This document shows, one piece after another, positions 1 to 8,311 of a DNA stretch of 64,000 nt. Every line of letters starts with the position of its first letter. Within the stretch, counting starts at the first letter, position 1. The stretch is from an uncultured Oscillospiraceae bacterium. GTDB taxonomy: Bacteria > Bacillota > Clostridia > Oscillospirales > Ruminococcaceae. The position numbers and the translations under genes were made by a program. Below the pieces are notes generated by a model that saw nothing but the letters and a program-made list of their open reading frames with translations, ran no database searches and was not told where the DNA came from. The stretch spans positions 1-64,000 of the forward strand of contig URKR01000001.1 in NCBI GenBank assembly GCA_900548355.1, written 5' to 3'.

Positions 1-47
1 TGCACGGCCGGCGGCCCTGTTTGCGTGCCGGGAAAAGGGGCCCCGGT

Positions 48-320
48 TTACAAATCTTTTGACTTCATTTTGTTGAGGTTTTTCTTTTCATACGAACCGG
101 CGTTGGCGTAGCCGATGCACCAGATTGCAACGACCGCCGCGATGCATGCCAGCCCGATTGGCAGCAGCGCCAGCGTTCGCACGGCCAGGCTGAGCGCGGT
201 GAACACCGCGATGAGTATGGCGGGCAGCAAAGCGCCGAACAGTTTCTTGCGGCGCAGCCCCAGCTGATACTGCCCGCCCAGAATGGCACAGGTCAGACAC
301 ATGATAACCAGATCTTTCAT
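48..320 (-). CDS. small membrane protein, tandem paralogue 1
   Basis: A 90-residue protein with two or three hydrophobic segments (about 1-20, 27-48 and 50-72) and a basic tail ending MKSKDL. It is last in a minus-strand unit with two similar proteins and a DUF2089-type regulator. It shares with them a G-[AG]-[IL]-x-P turn at the start of the second segment and the C-terminal motif M-K-[AS]-[KR]-D-L. The start is the ATG at 320, preceded by GGAGGT. No known family is recognised. A small inner-membrane protein, perhaps part of a stress or envelope response, is only inference. Confidence 0.7.
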   Translation of the reverse strand: MKDLVIMCLTCAILGGQYQLGLRRKKLFGALLPAILIAVFTALSLAVRTLALLPIGLACIAAVVAIWCIGYANAGSYEKKNLNKMKSKDL

Positions 321-335
321 AGAACATACCTCCGG

Positions 336-614
336 TCAGGAAAGGTCGCGCGCTTTCATGCGCGCAATTTCCTTCTTTTTGGCCGTCTCATGGCCTTTCA
401 GCCAGAGCAGCAGCAAAATGACGGTGGGAAAAACAAGCATCGGCCAATCCTGCGCAGGGTGAATCAGGCCGTGTACCCCCAGAAAAGCGAGCAGAATCAG
501 CCAGATGGCCGGCACGATCCCACCCAGATACCAGTAACGCGGCCGGCGGTAGCAGGCCCAAATGTGAAAAGCGAGAACGATGATGGCGACCGCCCATGTG
601 GTGACAGAATGCAT
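336..614 (-). CDS. small membrane protein, tandem paralogue 2
   Basis: A 92-residue protein with three predicted membrane segments (about 3-22, 28-50, 55-72) and a charged tail that ends KEIARMKARDLS. It has the same layout as its neighbours on both sides: the turn YLGGIVP opens the second segment and the tail carries the M-K-A-R-D-L-S motif. The gaps to the two flanking genes are both 15 bases, which suggests duplication of a unit and co-transcription. AGGAGG stands about ten bases before the ATG at 614. No function can be assigned from the sequence. Confidence 0.7.
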   Translation of the reverse strand: MHSVTTWAVAIIVLAFHIWACYRRPRYWYLGGIVPAIWLILLAFLGVHGLIHPAQDWPMLVFPTVILLLLWLKGHETAKKKEIARMKARDLS

Positions 615-629
615 AAACCGTTTGCCTCC

Positions 630-920
630 TTAAGATAAATCCTTGGCTTTCATGTGCTGCATTTCTTTTTGCTGCTGATTTTGATATTTGGCCCGGCCGG
701 TGCTCCATTCGCCAAGGAAGATGGAATTTAAAATGAAGAACGGGAACAGGTACCGCTGTTCCAGCGGAAGGATTCCGCCGGCAAACAGCCAGATGGTTCC
801 CACCAACAGCAGCAGCGGGATGATGCCGCCCCAAAGCGGGCTTTTCAGTTTTGTACACAAAAGGTGCTCTACCGCCATAAGTGCAAAAGCAATGGCTGCC
901 CCGATGGCCAGTTCAATCAT
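630..920 (-). CDS. small membrane protein, tandem paralogue 3
   Basis: A 96-residue protein starting MIELAIG, with three hydrophobic segments and the tail KEMQHMKAKDLS. The reading frame is open further upstream, but the ATG at 920 has a strong GGAGGACTCCC site and overlaps the stop of the regulator gene by eight bases, so translational coupling is likely. The turn LWGGIIP matches the other two paralogues. It is the first membrane gene after the regulator. Function unknown. Confidence 0.7.
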   Translation of the reverse strand: MIELAIGAAIAFALMAVEHLLCTKLKSPLWGGIIPLLLLVGTIWLFAGGILPLEQRYLFPFFILNSIFLGEWSTGRAKYQNQQQKEMQHMKAKDLS

Positions 921-1236
921 GGGAGTCCTCCTTTTCCTGTTTGTACTTATCAATGATGAGCTTTGCGGTTTCAAGATCAATCCGGGAATCCACAGCCAGC
1001 CCTTTGATAAAGGCGGAAAACGGTTCCTCCTTTTTCTGGTCGGCAAGCTGTATTTTTTGGATCAGTTTGTCCAGCCGCAGCCGAACGGTTGGGTAGGATA
1101 CTTCATACAGTTTGGCGATTTCTTTGAGCGAGCCGGATTTCAGTACAAAGTTTTTTAAAAACGCCGCGTCTTCTGTCTCAAGCGCCAGAAACCATTGCGG
1201 AATCTTATCAAGCTCCAAAAACGCATCTCCTTTCAT
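913..1236 (-). CDS. DUF2089-type small transcriptional regulator
   Basis: A 107-residue soluble protein. The N-terminal half reads as a sigma-like helix-turn-helix (residues about 25-60, with SLKEIAKLYEVSYPTVRLRL), and the C-terminal half is helical and charged (LETAKLIIDKYKQ). This matches the DUF2089 layout, which is thought to be DNA-binding, though targets are generally unknown. It is the first gene of the minus-strand unit and overlaps the next gene by eight bases, so it probably controls the three small membrane proteins. The ATG at 1236 was chosen over more upstream codons because it follows a good promoter and AAAGGAG. The family is recognised from the HTH pattern and length, not from a search. 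Confidence 0.75.
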   Translation of the reverse strand: MKGDAFLELDKIPQWFLALETEDAAFLKNFVLKSGSLKEIAKLYEVSYPTVRLRLDKLIQKIQLADQKKEEPFSAFIKGLAVDSRIDLETAKLIIDKYKQEKEDSHD

Positions 1237-1255
1237 AATGGATTTAACAATATTT

Positions 1256-1283
1256 AGTATAGCATAAATAAAATTAAAGTCAA
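1256..1283 (-). promoter_or_regulatory. promoter of the DUF2089/small membrane protein unit
   Basis: On the minus strand a -35 box TTGACT (1278-1283) is followed after 16 bases by an extended -10, TGC-TATACT (TATACT at 1256-1261), about 20 bases before the regulator start. The surrounding DNA is very AT-rich compared with the window. Near-consensus housekeeping sigma site. Confidence 0.75.
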
Positions 1284-1367
1284 GTAAAATTTGAAATACA
1301 TTTTGACCGTAAACAAGCGCATATTGATTTGCCTTTGCACATATCTTCCTGCAGGGAGGTGAAAGCC

Positions 1368-2204
1368 ATGTGGGAGGATGTGAGCCCGCAGAAACAAAGT
1401 GAGGAGCAAACAATGCAGCGGCCCGTGCCAAAGCGCAACCGAAAACCGGAGGCCGACTATCTGTTTTGGGCACAGGTGCTGCTGTGTACGGCGCTGGCTG
1501 CCGTGGCATTCTGTGCCAGAGCGTTTTCCTGGCCGATCCAACAGGAAATGCGGGCCGCGTATACCGCTGCGATGCAGCTGCCGGAGTTGGATATCCTGGG
1601 CGAAGAGCGCAGCCTTGCCCGCTTTACCCAACAGACAGCGGCTGAGCTCGCCGGTGCCGCGCGGGATGTTTTCGGCATGCTGCGCGCGGCCACGCCGGAA
1701 TCCGCCGTGCCGGCCGATGCCGCGCAAACCCGCCGCCGCAGCGCCAACGAACCCGACCCGCCGCCCGGCAGCCGGGCCGAAAGCTACCTGCCGCCCTTCG
1801 AGCTCTGCTTCCCGCTGCCGAACGCCGATGCATCCAACACATCGGGCTATGGCTGGCGGATCGACCCGGTGCAGGGCGAGGGGGCGGAGTTCCACACCGG
1901 GGCCGACCTGGCTGTCGCCGAGGGCACGCCGGTGCTGGCTGCCGCCGACGGCGTGGTGCGCGTGGCCGGTGCGCACAGCAGCTATGGCAACTATCTTCGG
2001 ATTCTGCATGCAGGCGGGGATGAAACCCTTTACGCCCATATGCAGTACCTGTATGTGCGGCCGGGCGAACAGGTGCAGCGGGGGCAGATGATCGGCACAT
2101 CAGGCCAGACTGGCAATGTGACCGGCCCACACCTGCATTTTGAACTTTTGCATGAGGGCGTTCGCTATGATCCGGCCGAAGCGCTGCGGCAGGCTGCCGG
2201 TTAG
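1368..2204 (+). CDS. membrane-anchored M23 peptidase, SpoIVFA-like
   Basis: A 278-residue protein with a short basic N-terminus, one membrane segment (about 32-50), a variable linker rich in Ala, Arg and Pro, and a C-terminal LytM/M23 domain (about 155-270). The domain keeps the zinc ligands HTGAD and HLHFE, with GYGWRIDP ahead of them. M23 enzymes cut peptidoglycan cross-links. In spore formers the relative SpoIVFA instead regulates the M50 protease SpoIVFB. The next gene is a short M50 protein overlapping this one, followed by TIGR03960 and TIGR03936 genes, which is the usual SpoIVF neighbourhood. The ATG at 1368 follows GGGAGGTG; a second ATG at 1413 is possible. Confidence 0.8.
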   Translation: MWEDVSPQKQSEEQTMQRPVPKRNRKPEADYLFWAQVLLCTALAAVAFCARAFSWPIQQEMRAAYTAAMQLPELDILGEERSLARFTQQTAAELAGAARDVFGMLRAATPESAVPADAAQTRRRSANEPDPPPGSRAESYLPPFELCFPLPNADASNTSGYGWRIDPVQGEGAEFHTGADLAVAEGTPVLAAADGVVRVAGAHSSYGNYLRILHAGGDETLYAHMQYLYVRPGEQVQRGQMIGTSGQTGNVTGPHLHFELLHEGVRYDPAEALRQAAG

Positions 2205-2610
2205 GCTGCGGCTGCGCGCGCCGGCGGCTACGCTGTTCCTGCTGGCGCTCGGATTGATGGCGGACGGCACCGGGGTGCTGCGCTGGGGGCTGGCGGCTGC
2301 GCTTTGGCATGAAACCGGTCATCTGCTTGCCTGGGCCGTGCTTGTGCGCAGGCCGATGCAATTGGAGCTGTCCCCCGCGGGGTTTTGCCTTTCGATGCGT
2401 GGCGTTGTGCTGACGCCCTGGCGAGAACGGTTGCTTGCGGCGGCTGGCCCGGCGGCCAATTTTATCGGCTGCATCGGGACGCTGGTCTGGATGGACGCAG
2501 CCGGCTACCGCTATGCCGGCTGCTGGTTTGCGGCGGCAAACCTGCTGCTGGGGGTTTTCCACCTGCTGCCGCTGCCCGGTTTTGACGGTGCACGGCTTTG
2601 GGGCCAATGA
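2167..2610 (+). CDS. short M50 metalloprotease, SpoIVFB-like, probably C-terminally truncated
   Basis: A 147-residue membrane protein with the zinc motif HETGH at about residue 41-45 and the second M50 motif LPLPGFDGARL near its very end. The frame stops three residues later, so the membrane segments and C-terminal part that normally follow the second motif are absent. Full-length SpoIVFB proteins are roughly 200-290 residues. The start used is the ATG at 2167 inside the end of the M23 gene, with only a weak GAGGG site, suggesting coupling. It may be a minimal protease or a decaying sporulation gene in a lineage that no longer sporulates. Confidence 0.65.
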   Translation: MIRPKRCGRLPVRLRLRAPAATLFLLALGLMADGTGVLRWGLAAALWHETGHLLAWAVLVRRPMQLELSPAGFCLSMRGVVLTPWRERLLAAAGPAANFIGCIGTLVWMDAAGYRYAGCWFAAANLLLGVFHLLPLPGFDGARLWGQ

Positions 2611-2619
2611 ACAGCGCGC

Positions 2620-2648
2620 TTGCGCAGAACCGGGCAAACTGGTATAAT
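2620..2648 (+). promoter_or_regulatory. promoter of the radical SAM/DUF2344 pair
   Basis: TTGCGC (2620-2625), a 17-base spacer and TATAAT (2643-2648) with TG just before the -10. It lies directly after the M50 stop codon and about 58 bases before the next start, so the downstream pair can be transcribed independently of the M23/M50 genes. Confidence 0.65.
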
Positions 2649-2705
2649 AAAGGCAAAATACGCGGCCTGTTTGGCGGCGAAAAGAAAAAACGATTGAGGT
2701 TTATC

Positions 2706-4571
2706 ATGACGGCACAAAGTCAAACATTGCGGCAGGCGCTGTTCAGCGTGCAGAAGCCGGGGCGCTATACGGGCGGAGAGCCGGGCAGTGTCATCAAAAA
2801 ACCGGAGGATGTCACCCTCCGGTTCGCCTTCTGCTTCCCCGATACCTACGAGGTCGGGATGTCCTTCCTCGGCGAAAAGATCCTGTATGAACTCATCAAC
2901 CGCCACGAAACCTGGTGGTGTGAGCGTGCTTTCATGCCCTGGGTGGATATGAAGGAACAGATGGAAACGCTGGGCATCCCGCTTTACTGTCTCGAAAGCA
3001 AGGACCCGCTCACTGCCTTTGACATTGTCGGTTTCACGCTGGAGTATGAGCTCTGCTATACCAACATTCTTGCGATGCTGCAACTGGCCGGCATTCCGCT
3101 GCGCGCGGCCGACCGGGACGAACGCTGGCCGCTCATCATCGCAGGCGGGCCTTGCGTCTGCAATGCCGAGCCGATGGCGGATTTCTTTGATGTGATGCAG
3201 CTGGGTGAAGGCGAGCAGATGCTGCAGGATATCTGTGCCTGCGTGGAGCGGGCAAAGCAGCAAGGCTGGAAGAAAGAGCAGCTTTTGCTTGAACTGGCCC
3301 AAATTCCCGGCGTCTATGTGCCTTCCTTTTATGATGTTGCCTATAAAGAGGACGGCCGCATTGAATCGATCACCCCGAACCGCCCCGGCGTGCCGGCGCG
3401 GGTGACCAAGGCGATTGTCAAGGATATGGACAGCTTTCCTCCGCCGGAAAACTTTGTCGTTCCGATCATCGGTACGATTCAGGACCGTGCGAGCGTCGAA
3501 GTGCTGCGCGGCTGCGTGCGCGGGTGCCGGTTCTGCCAGGCCGGGCAGATCTACCGCCCGTTCCGTGAGCGCTCGCCCCAGTGCATCAGCGACGGCGCAC
3601 GCACGCTGTGCGCCAATACGGGTTACGACGAGCTGAGCCTGATGAGCCTTTCTACCTCCGACCATTCCCGGTTGGAGGAAATCCTCGACCGTCTCAACGC
3701 CTGGGCCGAGGCCGACCACGTCAGCCTCGCGCTGCCCTCGCTGCGGGTGGACAACTTCTCGCAGTCGCTGGTCGAAAAGACGAGCAAGGTGCGCAAGAGC
3801 GGTTTGACTTTTGCGGCCGAAGCCGGCACCCAGCGCCTGCGGGACGTCATCAACAAAAACGTCACATGGGAACAGATCGAGCGCGGCTGTCGCATCGCCT
3901 TCCGGGAAGGGTATACTTCGGTCAAACTCTACTTTATGATGGGCCTGCCGACCGAGACGCTGGAGGATATCAAAGGCATCGCCGATACCGCCCAGAAGGT
4001 TGTGGACCTTTACTACCAGATCCCCGAACATGCCAAGGGCAAAGGGGTGCAGGTCACAATCAGCGTCGCCTGTTTTGTTCCGAAACCATGGACACCGTTC
4101 CAGTATTGCGCCCAGAACACCCGGGACGAACTGCGGGAAAAGCAGAAGTACCTGCTCAGCTGCGTGCATTCCCGCAAGATCAAGGTCAACTACCACGACA
4201 GCGCGACCAGCGTGCTCGAGGGGATTCTGGCCAAGGGAGACCGCCGGCTTGGCGCGGTCATCGAAAAAGCCTTCCACGCAGGCTCGGTTTTTGATACCTG
4301 GGAAGAATTTTTTGATTACGACCGCTGGCTGCAGGCCTTTGCCGATTGTGGTATCGACCCGAATTTTTATAACTACCGCCCGATCGCCCTCGACGAGATA
4401 ACCCCCTGGTCGCATATGGACGTCGGCGTGCGGGAGGAGTTCCTGGCCCGCGAATACCAGAAGGCGCTGCGCGCCGAAACAACCCCGCCCTGCAACCGCC
4501 AGTGCAGCGGTTGCGGTGCAAACAAACTGCTGGGAGGGCCTTGCTTTGCTTACAATCAGGATCAGCTTTGA
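2706..4571 (+). CDS. TIGR03960-type B12-binding-like radical SAM protein
   Basis: A 621-residue protein. The N-terminal part (about 30-190) resembles a cobalamin-binding fold. The central radical SAM domain carries the CxxxCxxC cluster as CVRGCRFC, with GQIYRPFRERSP after it, and the C-terminus has a Cys-rich stretch (CNRQCSGCG). This domain order and the overlap with a DUF2344 gene fit the TIGR03960/TIGR03936 pair found near rng and rplU in many clostridia, whose reaction is not established. The ATG at 2706 follows TTGAGGT and is preferred to in-frame upstream codons. The window has no RNase G gene beside it, unlike many relatives. Confidence 0.85.
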   Translation: MTAQSQTLRQALFSVQKPGRYTGGEPGSVIKKPEDVTLRFAFCFPDTYEVGMSFLGEKILYELINRHETWWCERAFMPWVDMKEQMETLGIPLYCLESKDPLTAFDIVGFTLEYELCYTNILAMLQLAGIPLRAADRDERWPLIIAGGPCVCNAEPMADFFDVMQLGEGEQMLQDICACVERAKQQGWKKEQLLLELAQIPGVYVPSFYDVAYKEDGRIESITPNRPGVPARVTKAIVKDMDSFPPPENFVVPIIGTIQDRASVEVLRGCVRGCRFCQAGQIYRPFRERSPQCISDGARTLCANTGYDELSLMSLSTSDHSRLEEILDRLNAWAEADHVSLALPSLRVDNFSQSLVEKTSKVRKSGLTFAAEAGTQRLRDVINKNVTWEQIERGCRIAFREGYTSVKLYFMMGLPTETLEDIKGIADTAQKVVDLYYQIPEHAKGKGVQVTISVACFVPKPWTPFQYCAQNTRDELREKQKYLLSCVHSRKIKVNYHDSATSVLEGILAKGDRRLGAVIEKAFHAGSVFDTWEEFFDYDRWLQAFADCGIDPNFYNYRPIALDEITPWSHMDVGVREEFLAREYQKALRAETTPPCNRQCSGCGANKLLGGPCFAYNQDQL

Positions 4572-5199
4572 AAAGCGGGCCGAAGCCGCCTTCATCTCGC
4601 TGCTCGATCTGCAGCGGATCTTCCAGCGGATACTCAAGCGCAGCGGCTTGCCGGTCTATTACACACAGGGGTTTAACCCTCATATTTATCTGTCGTTCGC
4701 CTGCCCGCTCTCGCTCGGGCAGGGAAGCTTGTGCGAGAGCTGCGAGGTCAAAACCGCCGACGAAGCGCCCGACCTTGAGGCCTGGCGGCAGACTCTGCAG
4801 CCCTATATGCCGCACGGTATTACGATTACAAAGATTGCGCAGGCCCGCCAAAAGGTGACCGAGATTGCTTGGGCCGATTATGCCGTTACGGTACCGGCCG
4901 TGGCTGCGCCGACACTTGCCGAGTATGCGGCGGCCGAACAGGTGCTTGTCGCCAAAAAGACCAAGCGCGGCCGGAAGGAAATCGACCTCAAGGCGTTTCT
5001 GCCCGCCATCGAAACCGCGCCGGCGGGGGAGGACGCGCTTCTTTTGAAGGTCAAGCTGCCCTGCGCAGCCGGCGAAGGGGATAACCTGAACCCCTCGCTG
5101 CTGCTGGGCTGGCTTGAGCAGAAGGCGGATATCCACCCCTGGCAGTGTGAAGTGCTGCGTGAGCATCTTTACACAAAAAGCGGCGAGGAATTTTGTTGA
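4546..5199 (+). CDS. TIGR03936/DUF2344 family protein
   Basis: A protein of about 217 residues that begins with the typical RISFEKRAEAAFISLLDLQR segment and continues with YTQGFNPHIYLSFACPL. These are conserved in DUF2344 proteins, which are always tied to, or fused with, the TIGR03960 radical SAM protein. It overlaps that gene by 26 bases. The likely start is TTG at 4546, with GGGAGG eight bases before it; a GTG at 4516 in the same frame is the alternative. It probably acts with its partner in RNA or tetrapyrrole-related chemistry, but no reaction is known. Confidence 0.8.
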   Translation: MLTIRISFEKRAEAAFISLLDLQRIFQRILKRSGLPVYYTQGFNPHIYLSFACPLSLGQGSLCESCEVKTADEAPDLEAWRQTLQPYMPHGITITKIAQARQKVTEIAWADYAVTVPAVAAPTLAEYAAAEQVLVAKKTKRGRKEIDLKAFLPAIETAPAGEDALLLKVKLPCAAGEGDNLNPSLLLGWLEQKADIHPWQCEVLREHLYTKSGEEFC

Positions 5200-5214
5200 T
5201 TTGCCAAAAAACAC

Positions 5215-5243
5215 TTGCAAATCGAATCTTGGTATGCTATGAT
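5215..5243 (+). promoter_or_regulatory. promoter of rplS
   Basis: TTGCAA (5215-5220), a 17-base spacer and TATGAT (5238-5243). It starts a leader of about 110 bases before the rplS start codon. Confidence 0.7.
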
Positions 5244-5357
5244 ATTGGGGCGTTAGTACGCCGGGCCACCGGCGGGGTAATGCACAAGCATTATACAGGC
5301 GGTCCTCTGCCCAGGTTTTGTGTGGCATGAACGTCGCAACAATGGAGGAATTTTATA
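5244..5357 (+). ncRNA. structured 5' leader of rplS (possible L19 autoregulatory leader)
   Basis: The leader holds a stable hairpin CGCCGG-GCCA-CCGGCG followed by a second one, TAATGC-ACAA-GCATTA, and then GGAGG just before the rplS ATG. A leader at this position is known in Firmicutes as the L19 element, where the ribosomal protein represses its own synthesis. Whether this one matches the Rfam model was not tested; the call rests on position and on the paired arms. Confidence 0.45.
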
Positions 5358-5699
5358 ATGGACGCAATGCAGAAGATGACCGAGGGCATGATTAAAGAAA
5401 ATCGCCCCCAGTTCGAAATCGGCGATACGGTCCGCGTGTCGGTCCGCATCAAGGAAGGCGACAAGGAGCGTATCCAGGCTTTTGAAGGCACCGTGATCGC
5501 GAAGAAGCACGGCGGCATTGCCGAAACCTTCACCGTCCGCCGCACTTCCTACGGCGTCGGTGTCGAGCGTGTTTTCCCGGTCAACAGCCCCTTCGTTGAG
5601 AAGGTTGAGGTTGTCCGCCGCGGCAAGGTTCGCCGTGCCAAGCTGTTCTATCTGCGCAGCCGCACCGGCAAGGCCGCCAAGGTCAAGGCACGCATCTGA
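5358..5699 (+). CDS. rplS: 50S ribosomal protein L19
   Basis: A 113-residue protein of the usual L19 length with hallmark stretches [27 protein letters not shown] and [15 protein letters not shown]19 sits at the 30S-50S interface of the ribosome. AATGGAGGAATT gives a good ribosome site. It heads the run lepB, rbgA, rnhB and yraN seen downstream, an order shared with Bacillus and many clostridia, although the usual upstream genes rpsP, rimM and trmD are absent here. Confidence 0.97.
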   Translation: MDAMQKMTEGMIKENRPQFEIGDTVRVSVRIKEGDKERIQAFEGTVIAKKHGGIAETFTVRRTSYGVGVERVFPVNSPFVEKVEVVRRGKVRRAKLFYLRSRTGKAAKVKARI

Positions 5700-5820
5700 A
5701 AAATTTGGCATCGCAGCGGGGCGTTCTGCCCGGCTGCCAATGGGGGAGGACGGTTGGCGTTCTCCCTCCTTTGTTTATAGCCGCTTTCGGGCGGCAACCG
5801 GTTGCACAGGAGGGTGGCAG

Positions 5821-6348
5821 GTGGAAACGGTGGCGCGGCGGGACCAATTTAACCGCCGGTATAAGCGAAACAAAGACGCGCTTGAATGGCTGGAAGCCGT
5901 GGCGCTGGCCGTGGTGGCCGTGGCGCTGGTCTTCACCTTTGGGGTGCGTATGATCCGGGTGGATGGCGAATCCATGCTGCCCACCCTGCAGGATGGCGAA
6001 CGGTTGCTGATCAGCAGCCTGCCCTATGAGCCGGCTTATGGTGATATCATTATCATTGACCAGTACACCGAATATGGAGAACCGCTTGTCAAGCGGGTGA
6101 TCGGCATCGGCGGAGATACGATTGATATCGATTTCCAGGCCGGCGTCGTCTACCGCAACGGCGAACCGCTTGACGAGCCCTACACGGCCGAACCCACCTA
6201 CTTGCAGGAGAGTGTGACCTTCCCGGTTACGGTGCCGCAGGGCTGCCTGTTTGTGATGGGGGATAACCGCAACCATTCCACCGACAGCCGGGACACCCGG
6301 GTTGGATTCATTGATGTGCGGGACGTGCTGGGACGTGTTCTGTTATAA
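5821..6348 (+). CDS. lepB: type I signal peptidase
   Basis: A 175-residue protein with one N-terminal membrane segment (about 22-43) followed by the S26 catalytic domain. The nucleophile serine is in DGESMLPTL and the general-base lysine in LVKRVIGIGGD. The C-terminal box GDNRNHSTDSRD is intact. It cleaves signal peptides on the outer face of the membrane. The start is GTG at 5821 with AGGAGGG six bases before it. The frame is open upstream, but that part has no match to the family. Confidence 0.93.
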   Translation: METVARRDQFNRRYKRNKDALEWLEAVALAVVAVALVFTFGVRMIRVDGESMLPTLQDGERLLISSLPYEPAYGDIIIIDQYTEYGEPLVKRVIGIGGDTIDIDFQAGVVYRNGEPLDEPYTAEPTYLQESVTFPVTVPQGCLFVMGDNRNHSTDSRDTRVGFIDVRDVLGRVLL

Positions 6349-6366
6349 ACCGCCCAAGGAGAAACC

Positions 6367-7320
6367 ATGAGCGATACAATCATCAACCAGCGGCAAATCC
6401 ACTGGTTCCCCGGCCATATGGCCAAGACCCTGCGAATGATGGAACGGGAGATCCGCAATGTGGACTGCGTGTTGCAGGTGCTGGACGCCCGCATCCCGCT
6501 TTCAAGCCTGAACCCCGAGATCGAGCGGATCACGGCGGGCAAACCCCACCTCTATGTCCTCAACAAGGCGGACCTGGCCGACCCGGAAATCACCAGCCAA
6601 TGGCTGGCCTACTTCCGCGCGGCCGGGGCGGGCTGTGTGCCGATGGATTCCCGCCAGGCCGGCCGGGCCGGCGCGGTTAAGGCGCCGATTGAAAAAGCAC
6701 TGGCCGAACTGATGGAGCGCCGCCGCAACAAAGGCATGGTCGGCGCCCGCATCCGGGTCATGGTAGTCGGCATCCCGAATGTCGGCAAATCCACCTTCAT
6801 CAACTCGTTCGCCGGCGCGGCACGGGCTAAGGCTGCGAACAAACCCGGCGTGACCCGCGGTAAACAGTGGATCACGGTCGGCGGGTATGACCTGATGGAT
6901 ATGCCCGGCGTGCTCTGGAAGAAGTTTGACAGCCTGGAAACAGCCGCAAACCTTGCCTTTATCGGCTCCATCCGGGATGATATCCTGGATATTGAGGAAC
7001 TTGCCTGTGGGCTGCTTGGCAGCATTCGCGGGATCTACCCGCAGCGGCTGCAGCAGAGGTACAAGCTGCCGGATGAAGCGCTCAGCCTGCCGCCGTATGA
7101 GCTGCTGCAGGCGATCGGTGCACGGCGCGGGATGCTTGTTTCTGGCGGAGAGGTTGACACCGAGCGCGCGGCCCGGATGCTGGTGGGGGAATTCCGCGCC
7201 AGCAAATGGGGGCGCATCTCGCTCGAACGCCCGCCGGCGCACGGAACCGACACCGTCGAGGACGCTGCCGGCGCCGCCCCGCAAGCCGAGGAGGATGCCA
7301 ATGCCGGCCAAAATCTTTGA
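6367..7320 (+). CDS. rbgA: ribosome biogenesis GTPase RbgA (YlqF)
   Basis: A 317-residue circularly permuted GTPase. The G4 motif NKAD (about residue 60-63) comes before the P-loop [10 protein letters not shown] (about 136-145) and the G3 motif DMPG. The opening [10 protein letters not shown] is typical of RbgA. It acts late in assembly of the 50S subunit. It lies between lepB and rnhB, and the rnhB start is inside its 3' end. The C-terminal tail after about residue 285 is low-complexity, rich in Ala and acidic residues. Confidence 0.95.
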   Translation: MSDTIINQRQIHWFPGHMAKTLRMMEREIRNVDCVLQVLDARIPLSSLNPEIERITAGKPHLYVLNKADLADPEITSQWLAYFRAAGAGCVPMDSRQAGRAGAVKAPIEKALAELMERRRNKGMVGARIRVMVVGIPNVGKSTFINSFAGAARAKAANKPGVTRGKQWITVGGYDLMDMPGVLWKKFDSLETAANLAFIGSIRDDILDIEELACGLLGSIRGIYPQRLQQRYKLPDEALSLPPYELLQAIGARRGMLVSGGEVDTERAARMLVGEFRASKWGRISLERPPAHGTDTVEDAAGAAPQAEEDANAGQNL

Positions 7321-7930
7321 CAGTACCCCCCTCTACGCCTATGACGCCGGCCAGCGGGCCGCCCACGGCCTGCTGTGCGGGGTGGATGAGGCCGGCCGGG
7401 GGCCTTTGTGCGGGCCGGTCTGCTGTGCGGCAGTCGTTCTGAACCCGGACGACCCGATCCCCGGCGTGGCCGATTCCAAAAAACTCTCCCCCAGGCGCAG
7501 GGACGCCCTGTTTGAAGAGATCCGCGCCAGGGCGCTGGCCTACCATGTGGCTTTTGTCAGCCCGCAGGAAATTGATGCGCGCAACATTCTCTGGGCTACT
7601 ATGGCCGGGATGGCGCGTGCCGTCGCGGCGCTCGGTACACAGCCGGCGTTTGTACTCGTCGATGGCAACCGTTGCCCGCCGGACCTTGCCATCCCGGCGC
7701 AAGCCGTCGTCAAGGGGGATGCGACGAGCGCCTCAATCGCGGCAGCGTCGATCCTGGCCAAGGTCAGCCGGGACCGCTACATGGAAGGGCTGGACAGGCG
7801 TTACCCCCAATATGAGCTCGCCCGCCACAAAGGGTATCCGACCGTCCGGCACTACGCCCTGATTGAGCAATACGGGATTCAGCCGTTTTACCGCCGCAGT
7901 TTCCTGAAAAAGCAGGGGTATTGGCCATGA
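7301..7930 (+). CDS. rnhB: ribonuclease HII
   Basis: A 209-residue enzyme that cuts the RNA strand of RNA-DNA hybrids. It carries the family signature [13 protein letters not shown] with the first two acidic residues, the [17 protein letters not shown] stretch, and the ending [12 protein letters not shown]. The ATG at 7301 is preceded by GAGGAGG and overlaps rbgA by 20 bases. The frame is open further upstream inside rbgA, but that part is not RNase HII. Confidence 0.96.
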   Translation: MPAKIFDSTPLYAYDAGQRAAHGLLCGVDEAGRGPLCGPVCCAAVVLNPDDPIPGVADSKKLSPRRRDALFEEIRARALAYHVAFVSPQEIDARNILWATMAGMARAVAALGTQPAFVLVDGNRCPPDLAIPAQAVVKGDATSASIAAASILAKVSRDRYMEGLDRRYPQYELARHKGYPTVRHYALIEQYGIQPFYRRSFLKKQGYWP

Positions 7931-8298
7931 CGGAGGATGAAAAGAAAAAAGCGCTCGGCCGCACAGGCGAAGCCATCGCGGCCAAGTATTACATCCGGCG
8001 CGGGTATCTGCTGCTCAACCATAACTACCGCACCCGGTTTGGGGAACTGGACCTGATCCTGTACAAAACAGGCACCCTCGTTTTTGCTGAAGTCAAAACC
8101 CGCACCTCGCCCGGCGCCATCCGGCCGGCCGATGCGGTTAACCGAAGAAAACAACAGCATCTGCTGGCCGCCGCCCGGCTGTATCTGCAACGCAGCCCTT
8201 ACGCCGACGCAGCCATCCGCTTCGATGTAGTCGAGGTGACGCCTGCCGCCGCGGGCTGGCAGGTGCATTGCATCAAGGACGCGTTTCAAGACAACTGA
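7927..8298 (+). CDS. UPF0102 family endonuclease-like protein YraN
   Basis: A 123-residue protein of the YraN/UPF0102 family, which has a restriction-endonuclease-like fold. Visible signatures are [17 protein letters not shown], the acidic pair in [10 protein letters not shown], and [10 protein letters not shown] with the E-x-K motif. Its biochemical role is unsettled. The ATG overlaps the rnhB stop as ATGA, so the two are coupled, as in many Firmicutes. Confidence 0.9.
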   Translation: MTEDEKKKALGRTGEAIAAKYYIRRGYLLLNHNYRTRFGELDLILYKTGTLVFAEVKTRTSPGAIRPADAVNRRKQQHLLAAARLYLQRSPYADAAIRFDVVEVTPAAAGWQVHCIKDAFQDN

Positions 8299-8311
8299 AA
8301 GGGGAACCGAT

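Noticed and set aside
1-47. GC-rich inverted segments at the very start as a terminator
   Set aside because: The sequence is cut by the window edge, and the visible pairing is too short to judge.
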